A stretch of DNA of 64,000 nt. It comes from Burkholderia sp. BCC1644. GTDB lineage: Bacteria > Pseudomonadota > Gammaproteobacteria > Burkholderiales > Burkholderiaceae. The translations under genes and the position numbers were made by a program. The DNA is taken from the NCBI RefSeq assembly GCF_902833225.1, contig NZ_CADFEI010000004.1, positions 1 through 64,000 of the forward strand. The letters run 5' to 3'. Of the stretch, positions 18,829 to 29,417 are shown in pieces; the first letter of the stretch is position 1, and each line of letters begins with the position of its first letter. The notes below the pieces were generated by a model. That model was not told where the DNA came from. It ran no database searches and saw only the letters and a list, made by a program, of their open reading frames with translations.

Positions 18829-19800
18829 ATGAAACAGTATCTCGATCTCGTTCGTACCATTCTCGATACCGGCGCCTGGCAGGAGAACCGCACGGGGATC
18901 CGCACCATCAGCATGCCGGGCGCGATGCTCCGCTTCGACCTGCAGCAAGGCTTTCCGGCCGTGACGACCAAGAAGCTCGCGTTCAAGTCGGCGATCGGCG
19001 AACTGGTCGGTTTCCTGCGCGCGTCGCGCAGCGCGGCCGATTTCCGCGCGCTCGGCTGCAAGGTGTGGGACGCGAACGCGAACGAGAACGCGCAGTGGCT
19101 CGCGAACCCGTATCGCCAGGGCGTCGACGATCTCGGCGACGTGTACGGCGTGCAATGGCGCCAGTGGCCGGGCTACAAGGTGCTCGACGCGGGCGCCGAC
19201 GCGCAGATCGCCGACGCGACGGGCCGCGGTTTCCGGATCGTCACGCGTTTCGACGAAGACGGCGCGCCGAAGGTGCTGCTGTACAAGGCGATCGACCAGC
19301 TGCGCCAGTGCCTGGACACGATCATGGAGAACCCGTCCGACCGCCGCATCCTGTTTCACGCGTGGAATCCGGCCGTGCTCGACCAGATCGCGCTGCCCGC
19401 GTGCCACCTGCTGTACCAGTTCCTGCCGAACGCGACGAAGCGCGAAATCTCGCTGTGCCTGTACATCCGCAGCAACGACGTCGGCCTCGGCACGCCGTTC
19501 AACCTGACGGAGGGGGCCGCGCTGCTGGCGCTCGTCGGCCGGCTGACGGGCTATACGCCGCGCTGGTTCACGTACTTCATCGGCGACGCGCACATCTACG
19601 AGAACCAGCTCGACATGCTGCAGCAGCAGCTCACGCGCGAGCCGTACGAAAGCCCGCGGCTCGAGATTGCCGAGCGCGTGCCTGAATACGCGAAGACGGG
19701 CGTTTATGCGCCCGAATGGCTCGAGAAGATCGAGCCGTTCGATTTCTCGCTGGTCGGTTATCGACACCATGAGCCGCTGACTGCGCCGATGGCGGTCTGA
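18829..19800 (+). CDS. thyA: Thymidylate synthase
   Basis: A 323-residue ThyA that methylates dUMP to dTMP using methylene-tetrahydrofolate. Key blocks: [15 protein letters not shown] and [20 protein letters not shown] (phosphate-binding arginine), catalytic cysteine in [28 protein letters not shown], and [18 protein letters not shown]. It is longer than E. coli ThyA (264), mainly from insertions in the middle, a class seen in several proteobacteria. The ATG at 18829 follows AAGGAA. The upstream open frame overlaps the activator gene. Confidence 0.96.
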   Translation: MKQYLDLVRTILDTGAWQENRTGIRTISMPGAMLRFDLQQGFPAVTTKKLAFKSAIGELVGFLRASRSAADFRALGCKVWDANANENAQWLANPYRQGVDDLGDVYGVQWRQWPGYKVLDAGADAQIADATGRGFRIVTRFDEDGAPKVLLYKAIDQLRQCLDTIMENPSDRRILFHAWNPAVLDQIALPACHLLYQFLPNATKREISLCLYIRSNDVGLGTPFNLTEGAALLALVGRLTGYTPRWFTYFIGDAHIYENQLDMLQQQLTREPYESPRLEIAERVPEYAKTGVYAPEWLEKIEPFDFSLVGYRHHEPLTAPMAV

Positions 19801-19845
19801 GCGCGCGGTACGCGTCGCGCGGTTTCATCGATCCGCGCTCCGCAG

Positions 19846-19885
19846 AAAAAAGGCCCGACCGGCTGAAACCGGTCGGGCCTTTTTG
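19846..19885. terminator. Bidirectional terminator after thyA
   Basis: A 12-bp perfect stem AGGCCCGACCGG/CCGGTCGGGCCT with a 6-base loop, between an A run and a T run; it serves thyA and the convergent FecR-like gene. Confidence 0.92.
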
Positions 19886-19902
19886 TTTCACGTTTGCGGC
19901 AC

Positions 19903-22497
19903 TTACTGGCGATGCCGCTCTTCGTGACCGCCTTGCGGCGGCGGGCTGCTCGGGCGCGGCGCCTCGACGTGCGGTGCCGGTTGCGGCCGCGGTTCCATGC
20001 GCGGAGCGGGCATCGACGGGCGCGGTTCCATGCGTGGCGCCGGCTGCGGACGCGGTTCCATGCGAGGCGCGGGTTGGGGCCGAGGCTCCATGCGCGGCGC
20101 CTGCGGCTGCGGGCGCGGCATGTCGTGCACGGCAGGCGCCGGCGGCCGGTACTCGTTCACGCGCGGCGGTGCGATGTCGCGGTGCGGCGCCGGTTGCGCG
20201 AATTCGGGGCGCGGTTGCGGCGTCGGGGCGGCCCGTTCCGGTTGCGGCTGCGCGTGCTGGCCCGGCGTCTGGAAATCGGGGCGCGGTCGCGGCTGCGAAA
20301 TCTGCGCCGTGTTGTCGATCCTCGGTTGCGGCAGCGCTCGTGGCGCTTCGTTCCGGCCGCCGGGCTGCATGCCTTGCGGCGTCAGTACGCCTTCCGGACG
20401 CGGCACGGCTGCGCTGCGCACGGGCGGCAGCGCATTCTGGCCCGCCGCGTGAAGCGCGGTCGGCGGGGTGGTGCGCTGACGTTCCATCGGTGTGTGCGGC
20501 TGCATCCACGCGGGTGACGGCGTCTCGGCTGCGTGTGCGCTGCCGATGCCCAGCGGCGTGTTGCTTGCGACCGGCGGATGCGGGACACCGTTGCCGGGCC
20601 CGAAGGCCTGATGCGGCGTCGCGTTGCCGGGTGCCTGCGGCATGCCGCCGTTGGCGAAATGCGGTGCGTTGGGCGGTTCGCCATTCGCCGGCCGCCCGGC
20701 AATCGGCCCGCCCGGCACCGGCGCACCCGGTGCACCCGTCCGTCCGGCCTGCACCGCGGGAGGCTGGCTTTCGCGCGGCGCGCGTGACGGCTGCACGACG
20801 GGGCCATGCGGATTCACGAGCTGCACGTTGTGCATCGCCCACGCGCCGCCGCTCGGGTTACCCGGCACGCGGACCGGGCGGGCCCGGTAATCGGCCGGCA
20901 CGCTCGTCTTCACGACCGGCGCGCCTGCGCCCGGCACGCGCCCGCCTTGCTGGGCGAGATGGGCGGCTGCCTGGTCGCGATAGGCGGCCGGCACCGCAGG
21001 GTTGCGCGTTGCGACGTACGGATGCTGCGCGACCACCGCGGGCGGACGGTAGCTGGCATTGCGCAGCCCGCCGGTAAAGCTCTGCCGCACCGGCGCGATG
21101 CCGGGCGTGCCCGGCGTGACGTGCGCGTTGCGCCATTGCTGCGGATCGACGTGCTGCGAGAAGTGCGCGACCGGCTGGCCATGTACGAACGCAGAGGCCG
21201 GCACGGCCGTAATCGCGTGCGGCGCACGGAAGTTCACGTACGTCTTGTTGATGTTGGTGATATTGGTGATGTTCGTCACGTTCACGGTCTTGTTCACGTT
21301 CACGTTGACGTTGACGTTGTTCACCACGACGTTGCGGTTCACGCGGTCGTAGTAGTGCGGGCTCCAGCCACCCCAGCCCGGATGCCAGGGTTCGCCGGGG
21401 CCGAGCGCGAACCATGCGCAGCCGGCCGCGGCGACGCCGCCGACCGTGAGCGCGACGCTCCAGTCGGGACCGCCGCCACCGCCGACGAACGCGACGAGCG
21501 CCGGCGCATAGACCGGCGGCTGGCTGACGACCATCGGGCCGGGCACCCATGCCCAGCTGTCGTCCACGTACGCCCAGCGGCCGTAGTGATACGGCGCGAA
21601 GCCCCACGGTGCATCATCGACCCACGTCCAGCCCCACGGTGCCTGCCAGATCCAGTGGCCGTCGTGATACGGCGCCCAGTCGGCCGGCGTGTCGTTCGGT
21701 ACCCAGACTGAGCCGTAATTCGGCGTTTCACGCCACGTGCCGTTCGCGTCGAGATCCTGGTAGCCGGGAACGTCACGCGACACATAGCGGGCCGACACCG
21801 AACGCTCCTCGGCCGCGTCGCGGCTGGCGGCCCACTGGTCGAGCGGGTCGGGGCCCGGTGCCGCCGATTGCTGCGCGACCTGCAGGTCGGTGCCCGTGAA
21901 CACGACCTGCTGCCCGGGCGACAGCGGATACTGCCCGTTGCTGCCGTAGACGGTCGCGCTGCCGTTGCGCATCGTGACCGTCGTGCTCGCGCCGTTCGGC
22001 GCGACATCGACGCGATAGTCGCCGGGGCCGGTGATGCCGAGCGCGAGGTTCGGCGTGTCGATTTCGTACGATCCGCCATGCGGCAGATCGCGCACGTGCG
22101 TCGATACGGTGCCGAGGCCGACCTTCAACTGCGTCGTCGTGTCGTCGAGATTCAGCACCGACAGGCTCGTCGAATCGCCGAGCCGTACCGCGGTCGAGCC
22201 GATGTGCAGCTCCGAGCGGGCGCCGGCATCGTTCCAGAGCTGGTCGCCGGTCGTCAGCGGCCGGTTCACCGCCGCGTACGACCACGTATCGGTGCCGGCC
22301 GGCTCGGTCGTCACGGCGCCCGACAGGTAGTTGAGCCGCGCGACGCGGCCGGGCGGGTCGCCGCCCGGTTGCCGCGCGGCGGCCGCGTACGGCGGCGCAT
22401 CGGCCGATTGCGCGAATGCGGGCGGCAGTGCCGCGAGCGCGGCGAACGCGAGCAACGTGTAGCGGGCGGTTCGCTTGAGCGTGAACAGGGTGGCCAT
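19903..22497 (-). CDS. Large exported FecR-like / DUF6600-type protein with proline-rich tail
   Basis: An 864-residue exported protein of unknown role. The signal peptide ends near residue 29 (LPPAFA). Residues about 45-190 look like a FecR-type beta domain (RLGDSTSLSVLNLDDTTTQL, GGSYEIDTPNLALGITGPGD). Residues about 235-330 are extremely rich in Trp and Tyr (GHWIWQAPWGWTWVDDAPWG). Then an Asn/Val-rich segment with NVNVNVNKTVNVTNITNITN, and from about 480 a Pro/Arg/Gln-rich tail ending in repeated RMEPRPQPAP units. No membrane anchor follows the signal peptide. The ATG at 22497 is chosen over 22509. It converges on thyA and is not an obvious operon member. Confidence 0.8.
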   Translation of the reverse strand: MATLFTLKRTARYTLLAFAALAALPPAFAQSADAPPYAAAARQPGGDPPGRVARLNYLSGAVTTEPAGTDTWSYAAVNRPLTTGDQLWNDAGARSELHIGSTAVRLGDSTSLSVLNLDDTTTQLKVGLGTVSTHVRDLPHGGSYEIDTPNLALGITGPGDYRVDVAPNGASTTVTMRNGSATVYGSNGQYPLSPGQQVVFTGTDLQVAQQSAAPGPDPLDQWAASRDAAEERSVSARYVSRDVPGYQDLDANGTWRETPNYGSVWVPNDTPADWAPYHDGHWIWQAPWGWTWVDDAPWGFAPYHYGRWAYVDDSWAWVPGPMVVSQPPVYAPALVAFVGGGGGPDWSVALTVGGVAAAGCAWFALGPGEPWHPGWGGWSPHYYDRVNRNVVVNNVNVNVNVNKTVNVTNITNITNINKTYVNFRAPHAITAVPASAFVHGQPVAHFSQHVDPQQWRNAHVTPGTPGIAPVRQSFTGGLRNASYRPPAVVAQHPYVATRNPAVPAAYRDQAAAHLAQQGGRVPGAGAPVVKTSVPADYRARPVRVPGNPSGGAWAMHNVQLVNPHGPVVQPSRAPRESQPPAVQAGRTGAPGAPVPGGPIAGRPANGEPPNAPHFANGGMPQAPGNATPHQAFGPGNGVPHPPVASNTPLGIGSAHAAETPSPAWMQPHTPMERQRTTPPTALHAAGQNALPPVRSAAVPRPEGVLTPQGMQPGGRNEAPRALPQPRIDNTAQISQPRPRPDFQTPGQHAQPQPERAAPTPQPRPEFAQPAPHRDIAPPRVNEYRPPAPAVHDMPRPQPQAPRMEPRPQPAPRMEPRPQPAPRMEPRPSMPAPRMEPRPQPAPHVEAPRPSSPPPQGGHEERHRQ
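19978..20105. repeat. Tandem repeats encoding RMEPRPQPAP units
   Basis: Four near-identical units of about 30-33 bp carry GGTTCCATGCG or a close variant. They encode the repeated RMEPRP motif at the C-terminus of the FecR-like protein. Unit length variation suggests slippage or recombination. Confidence 0.7.
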
Positions 22498-22659
22498 GGT
22501 GAGCGTCATCGTCGTTATCGCGGCGCGTCGATTCGTGCCGATGAGTTCACAATATCCGCTTGGCCTGTTTCAATGCCCCATGTTTTGTAAGTCGGATGGC
22601 ACGCGATGTAACAAAACCTGTCCATCGCGCGCCGTTGTCGTGCAGACGCAATCCAGGCG

Positions 22660-23367
22660 TCAAGCAGACGTAAGCCACCCGTCGAAAACCTGCTGGCCGG
22701 GCACGGTCACGCGCAACACGCGCGGTCGCGCGGAACGTTCGATCCAGCCGTTCGCACAGAAGCTCTCGAGCAGCGCCGCGCCGAGCGCGCCACCGAGATG
22801 CGAGCGCCGCTCGCTCCAGTCGAGGCAGCCGCATGCGAAGCGGCGCCGGCGCGTGCGCTGCTGCGCGACGTCGATGCCCCATTGGGCCAGCGCCTGCGTG
22901 CCGAGCTCGGTGGTCTCGATCGCGTCGCCGTCCGCGAGCAGCCAGCCGCGCGCGGTGAGCCCGTCGAAAATGCGGACGGCAAGTTCGCCGGCCATGTGGT
23001 CGTAGCAGGTGCGCGCGTAGCGCAGTTCGGCCGGTACCGTGCGCGTCGGCGGCGGAACCGGGCGGTGCGGCGCGGCCGCGCGGGCGACGTTTGCGAGCGC
23101 TTCGAGCGACGCTGCGATGTCGGCCGACGCGATGCGGTAGTAGCGGTGCCGGCCGCGCACGTCGAGCGCGAGCAGGCCACCTTCGGTCAGCCGCGCGAGG
23201 TGCGCGCTTGCCGCCGACGGCGACAGCCCCGCGATCATCGTCAGTTCACCGGCAGGTCGTGCGCTGCCGTCCATCAGCACCCACAGCATCGCGGCACGCC
23301 CGGGGTCCGCGATCAGTGCGCCGATGCGGCTCAGGCCCGGAAAGTGGTGGTCGTCTTGATCGGTCAT
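22660..23367 (-). CDS. ArsR-family winged-helix regulator
   Basis: A 235-residue regulator. Residues about 10-90 form an ArsR-type winged helix (RIGALIADPGRAAMLWVLMDG, GLSPSAASAHLARLTEGGLL, RGRHRYYRIAS). This is followed by a 140-residue C-terminal domain with CYDHMAGELAVRIFDGLTARGW and a CGCLDWSERR block, found in longer ArsR relatives. The two close cysteines could bind metal or sense redox, but no classic ArsR metal motif (CVC) is present. The target is unknown. It lies downstream of, and divergent from, the tiny lipoprotein gene. Confidence 0.85.
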   Translation of the reverse strand: MTDQDDHHFPGLSRIGALIADPGRAAMLWVLMDGSARPAGELTMIAGLSPSAASAHLARLTEGGLLALDVRGRHRYYRIASADIAASLEALANVARAAAPHRPVPPPTRTVPAELRYARTCYDHMAGELAVRIFDGLTARGWLLADGDAIETTELGTQALAQWGIDVAQQRTRRRRFACGCLDWSERRSHLGGALGAALLESFCANGWIERSARPRVLRVTVPGQQVFDGWLTSA

Positions 23368-23551
23368 CGTCGTCTCTCGTCAGGCGGGATGAGTTGCAGT
23401 GTAGTGGGTGCGGGGCATTCGATGTTTCGCATCTGGATGAAATGTCGGATGCGGCGGCGTTCCGTCGGCAGGCACGACTGCGGCCCGTTGCGGCGCGCGC
23501 GTAGAATGGCCGGACGCGGCGGCAGCGGGCCGCCGCATGTGACTCGACGCA

Positions 23552-23695
23552 ATGATGAAGACGATTTTCTGTATGCTGGCCGCCGCGCTCGTCTGCGCGG
23601 CCTGTGCGCAGGGCGGCGCGGGCGCCGCCGGCGGGCAGGGCGGCAGTATCGAGATGTACGGGACGATCGACCAGGGCATCACGGTGCGCCGCTGA
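23552..23695 (+). CDS. Tiny putative lipoprotein or secreted peptide with porin-like tail
   Basis: A 47-codon open frame. It encodes a signal-like N-terminus (MMKTIFCMLAAALVCAACAQ), a glycine/alanine linker, and a tail SIEMYGTIDQGITVRR. The cysteine at 18 could be a lipidation site, though the residue at -3 is cysteine rather than the usual leucine. The tail resembles the first strand of Burkholderia trimeric porins (SVTLYGxxDAGI). No good ribosome binding site is visible. It may be a real small gene or the remnant of a porin. Confidence 0.5.
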   Translation: MMKTIFCMLAAALVCAACAQGGAGAAGGQGGSIEMYGTIDQGITVRR

Positions 23696-23825
23696 CCGGC
23701 GCCGATCCGCGGCCTTGCCCGGTATGGCCGCCGCAGCCGCGTCATACGGGGCTTGCCGCGACGCGTTGCCGCAGCGCAACGTATAATGGCCCGATTACAG
23801 CGCCCCTGCCGCCTGGAGCCAAAAG

Positions 23826-24338
23826 ATGTCCCAACCGTCCCCCGTGCCGGCCGCCCTCGACCGCACCGAAACCGTATTCCGCTTCCTCGCCGAGCCTTCG
23901 TCCGTGAACTTCGGCGGCAAGGTGCATGGCGGCGCGCTGATGAAGTGGATCGACGAGGTCGCGTATGCGTGCGCGGCCGTCTGGTCGAGCCGCTATTGCG
24001 TGACGGTCAGCGTCGGCAACATCCGTTTCCAGCGTCCGATCCTGGTCGGCAATCTGGTCGAGCTGAAAGCGCGCGTCGTGGCGACGGGCCGCACCAGCAT
24101 GCACATCCATGTGTCCGTGCACGCAGGGGACCCGAAGGGCGGCGTGCTGCGCCAGACGACCGATTGCCTCGTCGTGTTCGTCGCGGTCGACGAGAACGGC
24201 AACCCGGTGCCGGTGCCGCCGTTCGTGCCCGAGACCGACGAGCAGAAGGTGCTCGCGAAATATGCGGCCGACGTGCGTGCCGCGCTCGACAAGATCGTCG
24301 AGATGAAACCGGAAGAAGTCGCGAAGGGCGCGGTCTGA
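23826..24338 (+). CDS. Acyl-CoA thioesterase (hotdog fold, YciA-like)
   Basis: A 170-residue single-hotdog thioesterase that hydrolyses acyl-CoA. Hallmarks: VNFGGKVHGGALMKWIDEVAYACA (the catalytic aspartate region), VGNIRFQRPILVGNLVELKARVV and HIHVSVHAGD. Longer by about 30 residues than E. coli YciA because of its C-terminal helix. Preceded by a perfect -10 TATAAT at 23782-23787 without a clear -35. It converges on fumC with a 46-base gap. Confidence 0.88.
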   Translation: MSQPSPVPAALDRTETVFRFLAEPSSVNFGGKVHGGALMKWIDEVAYACAAVWSSRYCVTVSVGNIRFQRPILVGNLVELKARVVATGRTSMHIHVSVHAGDPKGGVLRQTTDCLVVFVAVDENGNPVPVPPFVPETDEQKVLAKYAADVRAALDKIVEMKPEEVAKGAV

Positions 24339-24384
24339 CCGCGACGGGCGCCGCGCTCGACGCGCCGCGCCCGCCATCCTGCCT

Positions 24385-25779
<1,395 letters not shown>

Positions 25780-25924
25780 GATGCACTCCTCCTGGAAAGG
25801 GGAAAGGCCGCGCGTCGTCGCGCGGCATCAGACGTATCGTGAGGCAGTCGCGCCGCTCGCGCGGCGTCTCGAGGTGTACAACCGACAAGCATAGCGCCGG
25901 CCGCGATTTCGCGTCGTGTCGCGC

Positions 25925-27313
25925 TCAGCGCGGCGACGTCGCAAGTGACGCGCTCTTCAGATGAAAGCGCCACGCCATCAGCACGGCCACGCTGGCAAGG
26001 CCGGCCGCGAGCCCCCACCAGAGGCCCCGGGCACCGAGGCCCACGTGGAACGCGAACCAGTAGCCGGTCGGAAAACCGATGCCCCAGTAGCCGAGGGTCG
26101 CCGCGAGCATCGGGATGCGCGTGTCCTTCAGGCCGCGCAACGCGCCCGACGCGACGGTTTGCGCGCCGTCGACGATCTGGAACACCGCGGCGATGCCGAG
26201 CAGCGACGCGGCGAGCGACACGGTGGCCGCGTTCGACGGATCGTCGAGGTTCAGGTACAGGCCGACGATCGCATGCGGCGCGACGATCAGCACGATGCCC
26301 GACAGCGTCATGAACGCGACACCGAGGCCGAGTGCGACGAAGCCCGCATGCCGCGCGGCGACGGGCGCCCCGGCGCCGACCCAGTAGCCGACCCGCACGT
26401 TGGCGGCCTGGCCGATCGCGAGCGGTACCATGAACGCCACCGACGCGACGTTCAGCGCGATCTGGTGCGCGGCCAGCGACGTCGCACCGAGCACGCCGAT
26501 GGTCAGGCCGGTTGCGAGGAACAGCGTCGACTCGACCCCGTACGTGATCGCCACCGGCCAGCCGATGCCGATCAGTTCGCCCATCATGGGCAGCTTCGGG
26601 CGCGCGGCGGTGACGAAATGGCGGAAGCGTTGCCGGCCGTGCAGCAGCCAGATCAGCGCGAGCGCGGTGAGCCAGATCGTGATCGTCGTCGCGACCGCGG
26701 AACCGAGGAAGCCGAGGCGCGGCAGCCCGAACGCGCCGTGGATCAGCCCGTAGTTCAGCACGGCATTGACGCCGACGCCGCCGACCGACACCCACAACAG
26801 CCGCCGCGCCGCGCCGATCGCCGGCAGGAACGCGCGCATCAGCCCGACGCCGATCAGGCTGCCGAGCGCCGCGTAGCGCAGGATGCCCGTGTATTCGCCG
26901 ACGTGATGCGCGAGCAGCGGCGGCTCGTGGAACATCAGCAGGATCGGTTCGGACAGCGACAGCGCGACGATCGCGGGAATCGCGAGCAGCACGGACAGCG
27001 CGAAGCCCGTCCAGTAGATGTGCGGCACGCGGTGCTCGGCCTGCGCGCCGCGCGCGTGCGCGACGCTCACGCTGACCGACGACAGCACGCCCTGCAGGAT
27101 GGTCACGATGACGAAGAAGAAGTTCGCGCCGAGCCCGCCCGCCGCGAGCGAATCGGGGCCGAGCGAACCGAGCAGCACCGTGTCGGTGACGCTCATCGCC
27201 ATCTGCGAAAGTTGCGCGATCGCGAGCGGCGCGGCGAGGCGCGCGGTATCGGCGGCGTGACTGGATAGCGACGGCGGCGCAGCGACCGTCCGCGTAAGAC
27301 CGGAATGCGACAT
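25925..27313 (-). CDS. MATE family efflux transporter
   Basis: A 462-residue inner-membrane antiporter with about 12 hydrophobic segments, of the NorM-like branch. Landmarks: APLAIAQLSQMAMSVTDTVLLG at the N-terminus, LGANFFFVIVTILQG, and GVESTLFLATGLTIGVLGATSL in the second half. Such pumps expel cationic drugs and dyes using Na+ or H+. The substrate is unknown and no regulator is adjacent. It is 145 bases downstream of fumC on the same strand. Confidence 0.92.
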   Translation of the reverse strand: MSHSGLTRTVAAPPSLSSHAADTARLAAPLAIAQLSQMAMSVTDTVLLGSLGPDSLAAGGLGANFFFVIVTILQGVLSSVSVSVAHARGAQAEHRVPHIYWTGFALSVLLAIPAIVALSLSEPILLMFHEPPLLAHHVGEYTGILRYAALGSLIGVGLMRAFLPAIGAARRLLWVSVGGVGVNAVLNYGLIHGAFGLPRLGFLGSAVATTITIWLTALALIWLLHGRQRFRHFVTAARPKLPMMGELIGIGWPVAITYGVESTLFLATGLTIGVLGATSLAAHQIALNVASVAFMVPLAIGQAANVRVGYWVGAGAPVAARHAGFVALGLGVAFMTLSGIVLIVAPHAIVGLYLNLDDPSNAATVSLAASLLGIAAVFQIVDGAQTVASGALRGLKDTRIPMLAATLGYWGIGFPTGYWFAFHVGLGARGLWWGLAAGLASVAVLMAWRFHLKSASLATSPR

Positions 27314-27450
27314 GGAATGGGCGCTCGCGCGGGTGCGGGCCCGCGCTATATGTATTTATTTTGAGAGACGCTCAGCTTACGGCTTTATTCAAACCGTGTC
27401 GAACGCGTGCGCCGAAGGCCATGTCGCGGACAGGGGGAACGACGCGGGTG

Positions 27451-27669
27451 CTAGGCCTCGCGCACGGCGATGCGCGTGTCGCCGAGCAGCACGACCTGGC
27501 CCGCGCGGATCTTGCAGGTCTTGCGCAGCTCGACCGCGCCGTCGACTTTCACCGCGCCGGACGCGACGATCAGCTTCGCAGTGCCGCCGCTGTCCGCGAG
27601 GCCGGTGATCTTGAGAAGGTTGTGCAGCTCGACGTATTCGCCGGTCAGCGTGAAATCCAGGTTGGGCAT
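27451..27669 (-). CDS. S4-domain RNA-binding protein (YbcJ-like)
   Basis: A 72-residue protein made almost wholly of an S4 RNA-binding domain: EYVELHNLLKITGLADSGG, AKLIVASGAVKVDG, KTCKIRAGQVVLLGD. E. coli YbcJ is of the same size and type; its RNA target is not known. The ATG at 27669 gives the family N-terminus, although the open frame extends upstream. It precedes the MATE gene on the same strand by 137 bases. Confidence 0.85.
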   Translation of the reverse strand: MPNLDFTLTGEYVELHNLLKITGLADSGGTAKLIVASGAVKVDGAVELRKTCKIRAGQVVLLGDTRIAVREA

Positions 27670-27939
27670 GACGAAGAAGGTGCGCAAGGCGCGGGAGGAA
27701 ACGCTCCGCATCATACGGCACCGCGGGCCGGCGCGCGAGCGCGGGCCGCCGCGGCATGCAGTTGTTAAGGACTGTGAGCGATTCGTCAGCAAATGAAACG
27801 GTGGGTAACAGTCTGAGAGATTCGAGAACCGGCCGGGCGCGCCGCGGGTCTTTTGTCGTACCTGCTGCGTGTTGCGGCGGGGGACGCGACGGACCGCATC
27901 GCTGCGGTTCGGGCTCACAACTTATTGAGGAGAATTGCC

Positions 27940-28341
27940 ATGTCCAAGATTCGTACGATGCTGATCGGTGCCGCGCTGACGGCGTTCGCCACTTCGGCCG
28001 CATTTGCCCAGACGGGCACGGCGGCGCAGGGTGCAGCCGGTGCCGGCGTGCAGGCGCAGACTCCGGCGGCAGGCGTCGGCGCAGGCGTGCAGGGCAGTGC
28101 CGGCGCGAACGCGTCGGGCAACGCGGTCGGCGGTGCAACCGATGCGGTCGGCGCGGCAGCCGACGGCGCGAAGGACTCGGCGACGTCGGCCGTCCATTCG
28201 GCCAAGAAGCACACGAAGCATGCCGCGAAGTCGGCCAAGGGCCATGTCGGCGCAGCCAAGGCGAAGGCCGGCGAAGCGACCGAAGGCGGCGCATCGGTCG
28301 GCGTGGAAGGCGGTGCATCGGCCCAGGGCGCCGCGCAGTAA
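27940..28341 (+). CDS. Exported alanine/glycine-rich protein with lysine-rich centre
   Basis: A 133-residue low-complexity protein. The signal peptide MSKIRTMLIGAALTAFATSA cleaves near AFA-QT. The mature chain is Ala/Gly-rich. A central basic part (SAKKHTKHAAKSAKGHVGAA) resembles acid-shock or histone H1-like tails. No cysteines or further hydrophobic helices. GAGGAGA precedes the ATG at 27940. No function is known. The next gene converges on it. Composition alone does not identify the family. Confidence 0.75.
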   Translation: MSKIRTMLIGAALTAFATSAAFAQTGTAAQGAAGAGVQAQTPAAGVGAGVQGSAGANASGNAVGGATDAVGAAADGAKDSATSAVHSAKKHTKHAAKSAKGHVGAAKAKAGEATEGGASVGVEGGASAQGAAQ

Positions 28342-28469
28342 GCGGTGCCTGGCACCGCGTGACGCCCGCCCCCCGGGCGTTGCGCCGGCGGCAGTACGAC
28401 GGCCCGGTCCGCTGCGTGCGAACCGGGCCGTTTTCATGGGTTCATGCTTTCAGCGGGATGGGCGCGCGG

Positions 28470-29255
28470 TCAAGGCCGGTGCTGTCCTTGCCCCTGTCCC
28501 GGTTGTCCCTGCGCCGGTCGCACGGCGGCCGGCGTGAACACGCTGCGCAGCCACGCGGCAAGCCGCGCGAAGACGTCGTACGGTTCCTCGACGAAGATCT
28601 CCGGCTTCAGCAGCCGCAGGTATTCCATGATCTGCTGCGCTTCCTGCTTCTGGAACGAGCCGTGCGCGAGCCCGAGCCGCAGCAGCCCGCGCAGTTCGCC
28701 GAGCTTGTCGCGCGCGGTGCTGCCGACGCTCATCTCGCACGCGAGCTTGGCCTCGTAAATGCGCTGGCGCAACGATTCGGCGAGCCGCCACGCGGGCGTC
28801 TGCATCAGTTCCTCGAGCGTCTGGATGTCCTGCGCCGCGCCCTTGATCTGCGACGCGAGCGGGTCGATCAGCGACGGGTCGCCCTGCGCTTCGGCGACGA
28901 TCGCCTTCGCCCAGTCGCGGCACGCTTTCGCGAGTTCGTCGGGGGTCCATTCGGAGCGCGATGCGAAGCCGAAGCCGAATTCGCCGGCCTGTCGCATCAG
29001 GATCGCGACGACGTCCGGAAATTCCTTGTCGAGCGTGCGCTTGGCCCACGCGTACTGGCCGCCCTGCAGCATCCGCTGCACCGCGTGTTCGGTCAGCGGC
29101 ACCATGTTGTCGAGCAGCTTGGCGCGCAGGAAATCCTCGAACGACGGCGTCGCGAACTGCGGGTCGAGTTTCAGCGACACGCGAACGAACGCGTCGTAGT
29201 CCTTGCGCAGGGACTCGAGCGTGTCGTCCTTGAGGGAAAGGGTGATCTGGCCCAT
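28470..29255 (-). CDS. Conserved hypothetical protein, mainly helical
   Basis: A 261-residue cytosolic protein I do not recognise with confidence. It begins MGQITLSLKDDTLESLRKDY, has a long helical body (FEDFLRAKLLDNMVPLTEHA, then LRQRIYEAKLACEMSVGSTA), and ends in a Gln/Gly/Pro-rich tail (QGQPGQGQGQ). No signal peptide or membrane helix. The ATG at 29255 is preferred, since the extra 14 codons upstream look like non-coding sequence. It may match a domain of unknown function found in Burkholderia. Confidence 0.72.
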   Translation of the reverse strand: MGQITLSLKDDTLESLRKDYDAFVRVSLKLDPQFATPSFEDFLRAKLLDNMVPLTEHAVQRMLQGGQYAWAKRTLDKEFPDVVAILMRQAGEFGFGFASRSEWTPDELAKACRDWAKAIVAEAQGDPSLIDPLASQIKGAAQDIQTLEELMQTPAWRLAESLRQRIYEAKLACEMSVGSTARDKLGELRGLLRLGLAHGSFQKQEAQQIMEYLRLLKPEIFVEEPYDVFARLAAWLRSVFTPAAVRPAQGQPGQGQGQHRP

Positions 29256-29417
29256 GAATCGTCTCGATGGCGGCCCGCGCAAGCCGACGGCCGGCACGGC
29301 GCACCGGAGCGGGCGCAGTGTCGACTGACCGGTGCGCGCAGAGGCCGGTGGCGGGTCTTCATTCCCTATATCGGCGCGCCGGGCGAAAACTTGAGCGCAC
29401 GCGGGTAGAGCGTCCGC

